A stretch of 64,000 nt of DNA from Verrucomicrobiaceae bacterium (GTDB lineage: Bacteria > Verrucomicrobiota > Verrucomicrobiia > Verrucomicrobiales > Verrucomicrobiaceae). Below the pieces are notes generated by a model that was given only the letters and a program-made list of their open reading frames with translations, was not told the DNA's origin and made no database searches. Location: positions 1 to 64,000 of the forward strand of contig JAEUHM010000019.1 of the NCBI GenBank assembly GCA_016795485.1, read 5' to 3'. Positions 16,306 to 25,006 of this stretch are shown piece after piece. A program made the translations under genes and the position numbers. Numbering within the stretch: position 1 is the stretch's first letter; each line of letters opens with the position of its first letter.

Positions 16306-16441
16306 TTGAAGCATGCAAACTTGGTGATGTGCTCATCGTTGTGGAGAGCTGATGAAGGACATTAGCATTATCGAGAACTGTGACCATCTCCTAGCAGTGA
16401 TGCAGGCCGGAGTGGTGAAAGCGGCCACCGTCATTTCATGA
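16306..16441 (+). pseudogene. 3' remnant of an amidohydrolase gene
   Basis: The last 29 codons before a TGA at 16439-16441 read MKDISIIENCDHLLAVMQAG then VVKAATVIS. This closely matches the C-terminus of the intact amidohydrolase at 23717-24991 (MKDISILENRDNLLAVMQGG then VVKAGTMM). Just upstream, in a different frame, lies LEACKLGDVLIVVES, matching LEKGKLADVLVVDGD of the intact protein; a loss of a few bases near 16350 explains the shift. Everything further 5' is missing, replaced by the end of the glycosyltransferase gene. The remnant's stop overlaps the start of the next gene (ATGA at 16438-16441), so it was once the upstream member of this operon. Confidence 0.8.
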
Positions 16442-17250
16442 CAAGTCTAGGCATCATCGGACTTGGCCTCATGGGGCAGGCTTTTGCGATCAAGCTCCGT
16501 GAGGCTGGCTTCGAGGTGTTAGGTTATGATTGTGACCCATCTCGTTGCCTCGGTGTAAATGGTCCAGAGGAAGTCGCCCACCGTTGCGAGCGAATCTTGC
16601 TCAGCTTGCCTAACTCTGAAGTGGTGAAGCAAGTGCTGCAGTCACTGCCGCTGCGGGCCGGACAGATCATCCTCGACACGTCGACAGGCGATCCCGCTGA
16701 CGCAGCGCAATTGGGAGCCGAGTTGCGTGAACGCGGTGTGATGTACCTCGATGCGACGATCTCCGGCAGCAGCGCCCAGGTGTTGCGAGGTGAAGTTACT
16801 GCAATGGTCGGTGGCGAAGAACACGCCTACAAACAATGCTCGGACATCTTCTCGTCTTTCGCCCGAGACACCATTCACACTGGCGTTTGCGGCACGGGCG
16901 CGAAGATGAAACTCGTCACAAACCTCGTGCTCGGGCTGAATCGCGCGGCTCTGGCGGAGGGGCTCGCGTTTGCTAAAGAGATCGGTGTTTCGTCGGAGAA
17001 GGCACTCGAAGCGCTCACTCGCAGCATGGCCTACTCACGCATCATGGACACCAAGGGCCCAAAGATGATCACGGGCGACTTTTCGCTCCAAGCTCGACTC
17101 TCCCAACATCTCAAAGATGTGCGCCTCATTCTCGCAGCGAGCTCGAAAGAGCTCCCGTTGAGCGAGGCGCATCGCGCGTTGCTGGAAAAAGCCGAGGCGC
17201 TCGGCTTTGGCGATCTCGACAACAGCGCCATCCTTCGCGCCTATGACTGA
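16438..17250 (+). CDS. NAD(P)-dependent 3-hydroxyisobutyrate dehydrogenase-like oxidoreductase
   Basis: 270 residues. The N-terminal Rossmann fold has GIIGLGLMGQAFAIKLREAG, the G-x-G-x-x-G loop of the beta-hydroxyacid dehydrogenase family, then IILDTSTGDPADA and MYLDATISGSSAQVLRGEVT (the family's D-x-x-x-S-G substrate loop) and GTGAKMKLVTNLVLGLNRAA, which carries the catalytic Lys and the conserved Asn. These enzymes oxidise or reduce 3-hydroxyacids such as 3-hydroxyisobutyrate, tartronate semialdehyde or 6-phosphogluconate-like compounds. The start overlaps the stop of the amidohydrolase remnant, and the stop lies inside the start of the MFS gene, so it belongs to one coupled operon with the transporter. 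Substrate not determined. Confidence 0.85.
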   Translation: MTSLGIIGLGLMGQAFAIKLREAGFEVLGYDCDPSRCLGVNGPEEVAHRCERILLSLPNSEVVKQVLQSLPLRAGQIILDTSTGDPADAAQLGAELRERGVMYLDATISGSSAQVLRGEVTAMVGGEEHAYKQCSDIFSSFARDTIHTGVCGTGAKMKLVTNLVLGLNRAALAEGLAFAKEIGVSSEKALEALTRSMAYSRIMDTKGPKMITGDFSLQARLSQHLKDVRLILAASSKELPLSEAHRALLEKAEALGFGDLDNSAILRAYD

Positions 17251-18454
17251 ACGCTCCACCAGCTTGCTCGCCGCCATGACGGGCCTGATTTTCGCAGGTG
17301 CACAGCTTGGGTTGATGCCTATCGCGTCTCTCTCAGTCTCCAAATCTCTCATGCCCGAGTTCACGCCCGGTGCAGGAGCAGATTGGGTCGCACGCTACAC
17401 CGCCGCGATGATGCTCGGCGGCGCTTTTGGCGGCATCTGGCTCGGTGGCCTCGGTGATCGCATCGGCAGGGCCAAAGCCACGGCTTTGTGTGTCTTGGTC
17501 ACCGCCTTGTTTGGAGGAGCGGGCATGTGGGCATCGAATCAAGAGCAGATGCTCGTACTGCGCTTCCTCGCAGGTCTTGGTGTCGGCGGCATGTGGCCGA
17601 ACGGCATCGCACTCGTCGCGGAGAGCTGGAGCAATGCCTCACGCCCTCTTGTTGCGGGAATAGCGGGCACGGGCTTGAACCTCGGCATCTTTGCGGTCTC
17701 GCAGTTGGGTCGGGCATTCAGCGTGACTCCAGACTCGTGGCGTTGGTTGTTTGCCGTGAGTTTCATAGCACTGCCGATTGCGATCATGATGTGGCGCTTT
17801 TTGCCGGAGTCGCCTCGATGGAAGCCGGGCGGTATCTCCCAGGTGAAAACAAGCGAGCTTTTCGCCCCTAACATGCGCCGACGAACATTGGTTGGTATCG
17901 CGGTGGGAAGCATTCCGATCATCGGTGCTTGGGCAGCAAGCAAATGGATGATCCCATGGGCGGACGCCGTCGGCGGGACCGTCCAACCAGGCCTCAAAGC
18001 CCTCACTCAGCAGTGGTGGGCCGTTGGTGCTATTCTTGGCAGCTTTTTTGGTGCGCAACTCGCTGGACTCATTGGTCGCAGGCCAGCGTATGCGCTCATC
18101 AGCCTTGGGAGTGTTGCTCTCACGGGCGGCATCTTCGCGTTCTCGCATCCATCGCAGACGGCGTATCTGCCGCTCGTTTTCGCCCAGGGTTTTGTGACGA
18201 CCTTATTCTTCGGCTGGCTGCCACTGTATCTGCCGGAGCTCTTCCCCACACGCCTACGGGCCGGAGGAGCAGGAGTCGCCTACAACAGCGGACGCTTCAT
18301 CTCTGCAGCTTGTGTCCTGTTAGCCGGTTTTTTCCTCCAACTCAGCGGCGGCGACTACGCTCGTGTCGGATTCGTGTGCAGCATGATTTACCTGCTAGGT
18401 CTCATCGTCATCTGGTGGGCACCTGAAACCAAAAACCAACCCCTTGAGGAGTAA
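17243..18454 (+). CDS. MFS transporter
   Basis: 403 residues from the ATG at 17243 (MTERSTSLLAAMTGLIFAGA), which overlaps the dehydrogenase stop by 8 bases. The sequence has about twelve hydrophobic helices and the MFS signature between helices 2 and 3, GGLGDRIGRAKA, plus the second-half counterpart GAQLAGLIGRRPAY. This subgroup resembles sugar/aromatic-acid:H+ symporters. Its position between a 3-hydroxyacid dehydrogenase and an exported oxidoreductase suggests import of the compound processed by the operon. The TAA stop overlaps the ribosome-binding site of the next gene. Confidence 0.85.
   Translation: MTERSTSLLAAMTGLIFAGAQLGLMPIASLSVSKSLMPEFTPGAGADWVARYTAAMMLGGAFGGIWLGGLGDRIGRAKATALCVLVTALFGGAGMWASNQEQMLVLRFLAGLGVGGMWPNGIALVAESWSNASRPLVAGIAGTGLNLGIFAVSQLGRAFSVTPDSWRWLFAVSFIALPIAIMMWRFLPESPRWKPGGISQVKTSELFAPNMRRRTLVGIAVGSIPIIGAWAASKWMIPWADAVGGTVQPGLKALTQQWWAVGAILGSFFGAQLAGLIGRRPAYALISLGSVALTGGIFAFSHPSQTAYLPLVFAQGFVTTLFFGWLPLYLPELFPTRLRAGGAGVAYNSGRFISAACVLLAGFFLQLSGGDYARVGFVCSMIYLLGLIVIWWAPETKNQPLEE
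18446..18451 (+). promoter_or_regulatory. Shine-Dalgarno GAGGAG selecting a TTG start
   Basis: GAGGAG at 18446-18451 lies inside the last codons of the MFS gene and 7 bases before TTG at 18459. This favours TTG at 18459 (protein MKRTFLIPFF...) over the in-frame TTG at 18444 as start of the cytochrome gene, and points to termination-reinitiation coupling. Confidence 0.7.
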
Positions 18455-18458
18455 CCTT

Positions 18459-21400
18459 TTGAAACGGACCTTTCTGATCCCCTTTTTTGCCACCACTTTG
18501 CTTCACGCCGATATGGTGGACACTGGGGCGGACCTCAAGGCGCTGCCGCAGGTGCCGGAGGGGTTTGAGGTGAAAATCTTCGCGCAGGAGCCGCTGGTGC
18601 GGCAGACGTGCTCGATGGCGTTTGATGGCAAAGGTCGGCTGTTTGTCGGCATGGGGCCGCAGTATCGGAATCCGACGCCGGAGACGATGGGGGACAGCGT
18701 TTGCCTCATCGAGGACAAAGACGGCGATGGCGTGGCGGACTCGAACAAGACCTTCGCGACCGGTTTGAACTGCATCCAAGGCCTCGCGTGGCATGGGCGC
18801 GATCTGTGGGTGGCCAATGCGCCTGACCTGACCATCGTTCGCGATCTGGATGGCGACGATGTCGCGGATGAATACGTGAAGGTCTTCACCGACCTCGGAA
18901 ACATCGAGCATGGGCTCCACGGCCTCGTTTGGGCACCGGATGGAAAGCTCTACATGAGCAAGGGGAACTCCAAGGGGCTGAACAAAGAGCCAAACATCGC
19001 GCCAGCACCGTTTCGTGAGTTGTTCGGTCAGAGCACCACGACTCCCGCGACGAAACCGCAGACCGTCAAAGCATCCGACTACAAGTCACTCTATCAAAAC
19101 CCGCAAGACGACTGGGGCCTCATGGGCGGCGTTTTGCGCTGCGATGACCTCGGCGAGAATCTGGAGATCGTGTCGCGTGGCATGCGCAATCCGTGGGATA
19201 TCGCCCACGACGACGGCTTCAACTGGCTGGGCACCGACAACGATCAAAACGAGGGCGATCGCGTGATGATGCCGTTCTACGGCGCTCACTTCGGCTGGAA
19301 TCATCCGTGGAGCAGCCACTGGACGGGAGAGAATCACCTGCCGACCGCGCCGGTGAGCCACAAAGTGTTTCACGGCAGCGGCACGGGCATCGTGTTTGGT
19401 TCGCTGGGAGATCGCACGGGCGTTTTTTTCATCAACGACTGGCTGAACAAGACGACCTATGTCTTCAAGCCGAAGTGGGATGGCGCTTTGATGACATGCG
19501 AAGGTGGCGAGTGGCAGCCCTTCATCGTCGGCGGCAAATCGTTGTTTCGTCCGACGGATCTCGCATTTGGGCCGGATGGCGCGTTGTGGTGCATGAGCTG
19601 GTCGCGTGGTTATGGCGCGGAGTATGACAAGGCGGGTCAAATGACGAGTGAGGGCCGCATCTACCGCATCGTGGCGAAGGGTGCGAAAGCCGCGCCGGTG
19701 TCGATGAAGCCGATGAAGGACCGCTCCGTGAAGGAACTCGTCGCCGCCTTCAACAGCCCGCTCGCCGTGCATCGCATCGATGCGCAGGACGAGCTCGCAC
19801 GTCGCGGCAAGCCGATCCAAAACGTGCTCGGCCGCGAGCTGGAGCGCGACGATTTGACCGAGGCGCAGCAGACTTGGGGCATCGGAGCGCTGGGACGCAT
19901 CGCGCCGATCATGATCGTAAATGACGGCAGCCTCACCGAGGACAATCAGAACATCCAAACGCTGCGCACCTCGATGCGGAACCCGCGCAGTGTCACCGTG
20001 CCGGATGTTTTCCGCCTCGCAGCGGCGGAAGGCACGCCGCGGATCCGTTTCGAGATCGTGCAGGCTATCTGGCAGACGCGGAACACCGACATGGTGCCGC
20101 TGCTCATGGCCATCGCTTCCCGAGAAACGGATCGTCTCGTCTTTTACAGCGCCTGGCGAGCGCTGCGGGAGCTTGCAGGCACGGAGTTGCTAAAACGCAT
20201 GCTGAAGGACTCGCATGCCGGGGTGCGTCGGGCGGCCTTGCTGGCGTTGTTGGAAGATGGCGCGTTGAATCACGATGAAGTCGACGCGATGTCGAAAGAC
20301 AGCGATGCTGAAACGGCGAAACTGGCCGCGCTTTGGATCAAAAACACCAGCGGTGATGCGCCGGAGATCCTCGTAAAAGGCAACGGCATCAACAAAGCCA
20401 ACGTGGCACCGATCAAAGGCACGCCACCGGCCATCAAACCGCCCGCCACGCCGACCACGCTCGATGCGGCGCTCGCCGCGATGAAGGACGCGGACACGGA
20501 GCGTGGACGTCTGCTCGTTTTGCATCCGCAGGGCGCGGGATGCATCGTCTGCCATCACATCGGCGGACGCGGCAACCACTTCGGCCCCGATTTGACCGGC
20601 ATCGGCGACCGCGCGGAGGTGAAGCACCTGCTGCAATCGCTCATCGAGCCGAGCGCGGTGATCACGGAGGGCTTCAACTCGCACGTCATCACCACCGCCA
20701 AGGCCACGCACCTGGGTGTGCTGCTCGATGAAAGCGGTCTCGCCATCACACTCGGCCTCGCCACCGGCCAGCGCGAGCGCATTCGGCGCGATGACATCAC
20801 GAAGCACGAAACGCTGCCCGTGTCCGCGATGCCGCCTTTCAATGCGATGCTCACATCGCAGCAATGCGCGGACATCGCCGCGTGGCTCATGACCCAGAAA
20901 GCGGGTGGCTCGAAACCGAGCCCGAATCGCGTCACGCCGCTGGAAGTGAAGAAAGAGCCCACGCGGCTCCTGATCACGCAGGACAAGCGCACCGTGGCAG
21001 AGTTCTACTTTGCTGATTCACGCGTGAAACGGCCCTGTTTCGCCGATTTGCGTGCGCCGGGCGGCATCAAGGTCACGCGCAACTTCCCGCCCATCGAAGG
21101 CAAGGACGCGATGGATCACGCGGACATGCATCCCGGCCTCTGGCTTGGCTTTGGTGACCTCAACGGCAGCGATTTCTGGCGCAACAAGGCCACAATGCGT
21201 CACGACAAGTTCCTCGCCGAGCCGGAGTGGAAGAACAATGCGCTTACCTTTGCCACGCAATGCACGCTGCTCGGCAATGACGGCAAGGAAATCGGCCGCA
21301 TGGACACGCAGTTCACGCTGAAGCCGACGGAACAGGTCTTGGCGATCACTTGGGATTCCACCTTCCACGCGACAACTGGCGATCTCGTCTTCGGCGATCA

Positions 21401-21803
21401 GGAGGAGATGGGCTTCGGTGCCCGCGTGGCCACCGCGATCACGGAAAAGAGCGGCGGTGTCATCACCAGCAGCACCAAAGCCACCACCGCCAAAAACACC
21501 TGGGGCAAGCCCGCCGCGTGGTGCGACTACTCCGGCGTCATCAACGGCCGCCATGTCGGCATCACCCTCGTGCCTGATCCCGCCAACCCGCAGCCTGGCT
21601 GGTGGCACAACCGCGACTACGGCGTCTTCGTCGCGAACTGCTTCGGTCGCAAAGCCATGAAGCAAGGCGACAAGGCGAGCCTCGTGGTGAAGCAAGGTCA
21701 AACACTCCGCCTCCGCTACACCGCTCTGCTCCACACCTCACCCGACGACAAGCCGCTCGATGTGGCGAAGTTCGTGAACCAACTGATCCGCGAAGCAAAG
21801 TAG
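18459..21803 (+). CDS. PVC-type membrane-bound dehydrogenase/cytochrome c with C-terminal DUF6807
   Basis: 1114 residues from the TTG start. After a signal peptide (KRTFLIPFFATTLLHA) comes a sugar-dehydrogenase-like propeller (about 25-400, with RGMRNPWDIAHDDGFNWLGT and DLAFGPDGALWCMSWSRGY), then HEAT-type repeats (about 430-620), then a cytochrome c domain whose CIVCH heme site is at residues 695-699 within a GRGNHFGPDLTGIG context. The last ~270 residues (HPGLWLGFGDLNGSDFW, CDYSGVINGRHVGITL and PGWWHNRDYGVFV) match the DUF6807/PmoA-type module also encoded alone by the next gene. The protein should act in the periplasm, oxidising a sugar or alcohol and passing electrons to the heme. Fusion of the DUF6807 module is notable. 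Confidence 0.9.
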   Translation: MKRTFLIPFFATTLLHADMVDTGADLKALPQVPEGFEVKIFAQEPLVRQTCSMAFDGKGRLFVGMGPQYRNPTPETMGDSVCLIEDKDGDGVADSNKTFATGLNCIQGLAWHGRDLWVANAPDLTIVRDLDGDDVADEYVKVFTDLGNIEHGLHGLVWAPDGKLYMSKGNSKGLNKEPNIAPAPFRELFGQSTTTPATKPQTVKASDYKSLYQNPQDDWGLMGGVLRCDDLGENLEIVSRGMRNPWDIAHDDGFNWLGTDNDQNEGDRVMMPFYGAHFGWNHPWSSHWTGENHLPTAPVSHKVFHGSGTGIVFGSLGDRTGVFFINDWLNKTTYVFKPKWDGALMTCEGGEWQPFIVGGKSLFRPTDLAFGPDGALWCMSWSRGYGAEYDKAGQMTSEGRIYRIVAKGAKAAPVSMKPMKDRSVKELVAAFNSPLAVHRIDAQDELARRGKPIQNVLGRELERDDLTEAQQTWGIGALGRIAPIMIVNDGSLTEDNQNIQTLRTSMRNPRSVTVPDVFRLAAAEGTPRIRFEIVQAIWQTRNTDMVPLLMAIASRETDRLVFYSAWRALRELAGTELLKRMLKDSHAGVRRAALLALLEDGALNHDEVDAMSKDSDAETAKLAALWIKNTSGDAPEILVKGNGINKANVAPIKGTPPAIKPPATPTTLDAALAAMKDADTERGRLLVLHPQGAGCIVCHHIGGRGNHFGPDLTGIGDRAEVKHLLQSLIEPSAVITEGFNSHVITTAKATHLGVLLDESGLAITLGLATGQRERIRRDDITKHETLPVSAMPPFNAMLTSQQCADIAAWLMTQKAGGSKPSPNRVTPLEVKKEPTRLLITQDKRTVAEFYFADSRVKRPCFADLRAPGGIKVTRNFPPIEGKDAMDHADMHPGLWLGFGDLNGSDFWRNKATMRHDKFLAEPEWKNNALTFATQCTLLGNDGKEIGRMDTQFTLKPTEQVLAITWDSTFHATTGDLVFGDQEEMGFGARVATAITEKSGGVITSSTKATTAKNTWGKPAAWCDYSGVINGRHVGITLVPDPANPQPGWWHNRDYGVFVANCFGRKAMKQGDKASLVVKQGQTLRLRYTALLHTSPDDKPLDVAKFVNQLIREAK

Positions 21804-21804
21804 C

Positions 21805-21823
21805 CCTCTCGCTCCGCGAGAGG
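21805..21823. terminator. Strong hairpin after the cytochrome gene
   Basis: CCTCTCGC and GCGAGAGG (8-bp perfect stem) flank a TCC loop, starting one base after the TAG stop of the cytochrome gene. There is no U-tract. It may weaken read-through or stabilise the upstream mRNA; a dispersed palindromic repeat is the other reading. Confidence 0.5.
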
Positions 21824-21881
21824 AGCTGTGGGCGATGTTTGCCGGTCGATCATCGAATGCCAAAAGCCCAGCGAGAACCCT

Positions 21882-21909
21882 TAGCTCAACTTGCGGAGCA
21901 AGTTGGCTA
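21882..21909. repeat. Intergenic palindromic element
   Basis: CAACTTG (21887-21893) and CAAGTTG (21899-21905) form a perfect 7-bp stem around CGGAG, extended by TAGC/GCTA with one bulged T. With the hairpin at 21805-21823 it occupies much of the 192-base gap between two operon genes. The compact symmetric form is like a REP-type extragenic repeat. Confidence 0.45.
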
Positions 21910-21995
21910 CTTTGCTGACGCGTGTTCGGAGGCTCCAAGTGCTCCGTGAACGCTTTTCTTGTGCAAACCACCTTCTGGATGACCGTTTCACGATC

Positions 21996-22946
21996 ATGAA
22001 AGCCACCACCCTGCTCTGCCTGCTCGCCACCAGCTTCACTGCCGTTTTGACCGCTGCGGACATCACCGCCGAGAAAAACGGCACGGTCATTCATTTCGCC
22101 ATCGATGGGGAAAGCATCTGTGATTATCAAATGGTGCCTGGCGAGGTGCCGGAGGGCGTTTCGGAGGTGTTTGCGCATGGGGCGCATCTGCATCCGATCT
22201 ATTCGCCGAGCGGCAAGCTGGTCACGGGAAATCATCCTGAGGATCATCGCTGGCATCGCGGGGTGTGGATGGCGTGGACGAAGACCGAGTTTGGCGGCTC
22301 GCATCCCGATTTCTGGAACATGGGCAAGGAAGGCGAAAAGCTCGCTGCGGAGGTGCGCTTTGAAAAACTCGTCCAACTCACGCAAAACGGCTTTGTGAGC
22401 CAGCATGTGTTTCTCGATCACAGCCATGCGCCGGACGAAAAAGTGCTCAACGAGACCTGGGAGGTCGCCGTGAGCCAAAAAACGCTCGATGGCACGAAAG
22501 CGAACGTCATCGACCTCACGAGCACGCAGACCTGCGCGGGCGAAAAGCCGCTCAAACTGCCGAAATACCACTACGGCGGCCTCGGCGTGCGCGGGAACCT
22601 CGCGTGGAATCCCGTCGAGGCCGTCACCATGCTCACCAGCGAAGGCCACGACCGCAAAGCGGGCGACAGCACCAAAGCGAAGTGGGTTCACATCGGCGGC
22701 GAGGTCGATGGCGCGGCCACTGGCATGGCGATACTGATTCATCCATCGAACTTCCGCTTTCCACAGCCGCTCCGCCTCAATCCGAAGAACCCGCAGCTCT
22801 GCATCGCGCCATCGCAGGATGGCGATTGGGCCATCGAGCCGGTCAAACCGTATGTCTCGAAATACCGCCTGCTCGTTTTCGACGGCAAACCGGACGCGCA
22901 GTGGATCGACGCGCAGTGGCAGGCTTACGCGATGTCGATGCCATGA
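21996..22946 (+). CDS. DUF6807 (PmoA-like) secreted protein
   Basis: 316 residues from the ATG at 21996, which starts a signal peptide (MKATTLLCLLATSFTAVLTA); the open frame upstream has no signal and is rejected. The mature part is a DUF6807 protein: HLHPIYSPSGKLVTGNHPED, HHRGxW-type motif at HRWHRGVWMAWTKTEFGG, NETWEVAVSQKT, and YHYGGLGVRGN. This family of aldose-epimerase-like beta-sandwiches was named after an annotation as methane oxygenase PmoA, for which there is no evidence here. It is found widely in Verrucomicrobia and Planctomycetes next to oxidoreductases. It is a homologue of the C-terminal part of the preceding cytochrome protein. The stop overlaps the AraC-type gene start (ATGA). 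Confidence 0.85.
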   Translation: MKATTLLCLLATSFTAVLTAADITAEKNGTVIHFAIDGESICDYQMVPGEVPEGVSEVFAHGAHLHPIYSPSGKLVTGNHPEDHRWHRGVWMAWTKTEFGGSHPDFWNMGKEGEKLAAEVRFEKLVQLTQNGFVSQHVFLDHSHAPDEKVLNETWEVAVSQKTLDGTKANVIDLTSTQTCAGEKPLKLPKYHYGGLGVRGNLAWNPVEAVTMLTSEGHDRKAGDSTKAKWVHIGGEVDGAATGMAILIHPSNFRFPQPLRLNPKNPQLCIAPSQDGDWAIEPVKPYVSKYRLLVFDGKPDAQWIDAQWQAYAMSMP

Positions 22947-23704
22947 AAACCGCTTCTGAGCCGGCGCTGCGTGAGCTGTTTGATCTCATCCCGGATGTTC
23001 AGGCATGGATCAAGGATGCCAGACGCCGCTATCTCTGGGTGAACCGGACTTTTTTGCTCAACTACGGCCTGCATGACCTCGCTGAGGTGCTGGGCAAACG
23101 AGATGAAGACCTCTCACCGCCGCATCTCGCGCTCCAGTTTCGTCAGGGAGACGAGGCGGTGCTCGCGGGGCAGACGGTGCAGGGCCGGTTGGAGTTGATC
23201 GGTCGCTACGATCACACCGCAGCATGGTGTTTCACCACGAAGCGGGCGGTGCGGGATGCCAAAGGCCGCGCCATCGCCACCACGGGCATCACGCGTGCGC
23301 TTGATGCGGCACAGATCGATCAGCGTGACGACATCCGGCTAGGCGTGGTCATTGCGATGATGACGCGGCGGCTCGGGAAGGTCGTCACGAACGCCGAGAT
23401 GGCCAAAGAGGCCGGCATGTCCGTGCGAGCCTTTGAGCGGACCTTTCTCCGCGAATACGGCCAGCCGCCGCAGCAGTATTTGAAGCGCCTGCGCATCCAG
23501 ACTGGCTGTCGCTTGCTGGTTGATACGCGTGAATCCATCGCCTCCATCGCGCTGCGCTGCGGTTTTTCGGATCAAAGCCACCTCACGCGTGAATTTCGTC
23601 GCGTCACCGGCCTCACGCCGGGCAGCTATCGCGAGAGATACGCCGCCGCGAATGTTCCAAGCCCTGCCGGTTTTGTTCTATCCAAGGCGAAGCCAAAAAG
23701 ATAG
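22943..23704 (+). CDS. PAS domain-containing AraC-family transcriptional regulator
   Basis: 253 residues. Residues about 8-125 form a PAS sensor (LIPDVQAWIKDARRRYLWVN, then NYGLHDLAEVLGKRDEDLSP and a closing RDAKGRAIATTGITRALDA). The C-terminal 100 residues carry an AraC/XylS double HTH: VTNAEMAKEAGMSVRAFERT, FLREYGQPPQQYLKRLRIQT and ASIALRCGFSDQSHLTREFR, ending FRRVTGLTPGSYRERY. The ATG overlaps the DUF6807 stop (ATGA), so it is translated with the operon it probably controls. The PAS pocket likely detects the operon's substrate or a metabolite of it; this is inferred from position. Confidence 0.88.
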   Translation: MKTASEPALRELFDLIPDVQAWIKDARRRYLWVNRTFLLNYGLHDLAEVLGKRDEDLSPPHLALQFRQGDEAVLAGQTVQGRLELIGRYDHTAAWCFTTKRAVRDAKGRAIATTGITRALDAAQIDQRDDIRLGVVIAMMTRRLGKVVTNAEMAKEAGMSVRAFERTFLREYGQPPQQYLKRLRIQTGCRLLVDTRESIASIALRCGFSDQSHLTREFRRVTGLTPGSYRERYAAANVPSPAGFVLSKAKPKR

Positions 23705-23716
23705 CCTCGGAGCACC

Positions 23717-24991
23717 ATGAAGCTCCAACCCGGCACCACGCTCATCCACAACGGCCAGCTCATCGACGGCACCGGCGCTCCGCCTGTGCCCGATGCGGCG
23801 GTAATCGTCACGGACGGCCTCATCACCTATGCAGGGCCAGCGAAGGACGCACCGCCGGTGCCTGAACCGCGAAAAATTGACGCGAAGGGCGGCACGATCA
23901 TGCCGGGGCTCATCGAAGCGCACATTCATCTGACTTACTTCAATGTCACCGAGCTGCAGGACCTCGACATCAAGTTCCCGGTCGAATATGTCACGCTGCA
24001 ATCCGCCGTGAATGCGAAGACCGCGCTCGAATGCGGCTACACCTCGGCACGCAGCGGCGGTTGCCTGCACAACATCGACGTGTGGATGAAAAAGGCCATC
24101 GAGGAGGACATGATCCCCGGTCCGCGACTCAGCGCCAGCGGACGCGAGATCTGCGGTGCGGGTGGTTTGATGGACTGGAACCCGGACTACCGGAAAATCG
24201 GCATGGAAGGCATTGTTTTCATCGTGAACGGCCCGGATGACGCACGCACCGCCGTGCGGAAACTCGTCAAAGACGGCATCGAGTGGGTGAAAACCTATCC
24301 CACGGGCGATGCGGCCTCGCCGGACATCAACGACCATCACACGCTGTGCATGACTTTTGAGGAAATGCACGCCGTCGTCGCCACCGCGCACAATCACGGC
24401 CTCAAAGTCACCGGTCACTGCCGCGCCCGCGATGGCATCTACAATGCGCTCAAGGCTGGTTACGACGCCATCGAGCACGGCACCTTCATGGACGCGGAGT
24501 GCCTCGACCTGCTGCTCAAACGCAATGTGCCGATGTGCCCTGGACTCGGCTTCGAGCTGTTCAGCGTGCAGCGCGGCAAGGACTTCGGCATTTCGCAGCG
24601 CGTGATCGACGGACATCAGGAAACCCTCGAAGCCGGAGCCGAAAGCGCCCGCATGGTGCTCAAAGCCGGCGGCACGCTCGGTCTCGGCGGCGATTACGGT
24701 TTTGGCTGGACCCCGCACGGCACCTACGCGCAGGAACTCACGTTTTTCGTGAACTACGTCGGCTTCAGCGTGCTCGATACCATCAAGTGCGCCACCCTCG
24801 GCGGCGCGAAGATGATGGGCCGCGCCCACGAGCTCGGCAGCCTTGAAAAAGGCAAGCTGGCCGACGTGCTCGTGGTCGATGGCGATGTGATGAAGGACAT
24901 TTCCATCCTCGAAAACCGCGACAACCTGCTCGCTGTCATGCAAGGCGGCGTGGTGAAGGCGGGCACGATGATGCGCCCTCAAATGGCATGA
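23717..24991 (+). CDS. Amidohydrolase family protein (imidazolonepropionase-like)
   Basis: 424 residues, full length for the family. The metal-dependent barrel is complete: an N-terminal beta-sandwich part (TLIHNGQLIDGTGAPPV), the H-x-H pair in GLIEAHIHLT (His69, His71), the bridging Lys in EWVKTYPTGD, His in LKVTGHCRARD, His in DAIEHGTFMD and the catalytic Asp in LGLGGDYGFGW. The closing segment is SLEKGKLADVLVVDGDVMKD. Members hydrolyse cyclic amides, dipeptides or related bonds. There is no signal peptide, so it acts in the cytoplasm. It lies 12 bases after the AraC-type gene. A degraded copy of its 3' end lies at the other end of the same operon (16306-16441). Confidence 0.9.
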   Translation: MKLQPGTTLIHNGQLIDGTGAPPVPDAAVIVTDGLITYAGPAKDAPPVPEPRKIDAKGGTIMPGLIEAHIHLTYFNVTELQDLDIKFPVEYVTLQSAVNAKTALECGYTSARSGGCLHNIDVWMKKAIEEDMIPGPRLSASGREICGAGGLMDWNPDYRKIGMEGIVFIVNGPDDARTAVRKLVKDGIEWVKTYPTGDAASPDINDHHTLCMTFEEMHAVVATAHNHGLKVTGHCRARDGIYNALKAGYDAIEHGTFMDAECLDLLLKRNVPMCPGLGFELFSVQRGKDFGISQRVIDGHQETLEAGAESARMVLKAGGTLGLGGDYGFGWTPHGTYAQELTFFVNYVGFSVLDTIKCATLGGAKMMGRAHELGSLEKGKLADVLVVDGDVMKDISILENRDNLLAVMQGGVVKAGTMMRPQMA

Positions 24992-25006
24992 ACTCACCTC
25001 GTCATG

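Noticed and set aside
21996-22946. Methane monooxygenase subunit (PmoA)
   Set aside because: The PmoA name is a legacy label for DUF6807-type proteins; the protein has a signal peptide and a soluble beta-sandwich, with none of the membrane helices of true PmoA.
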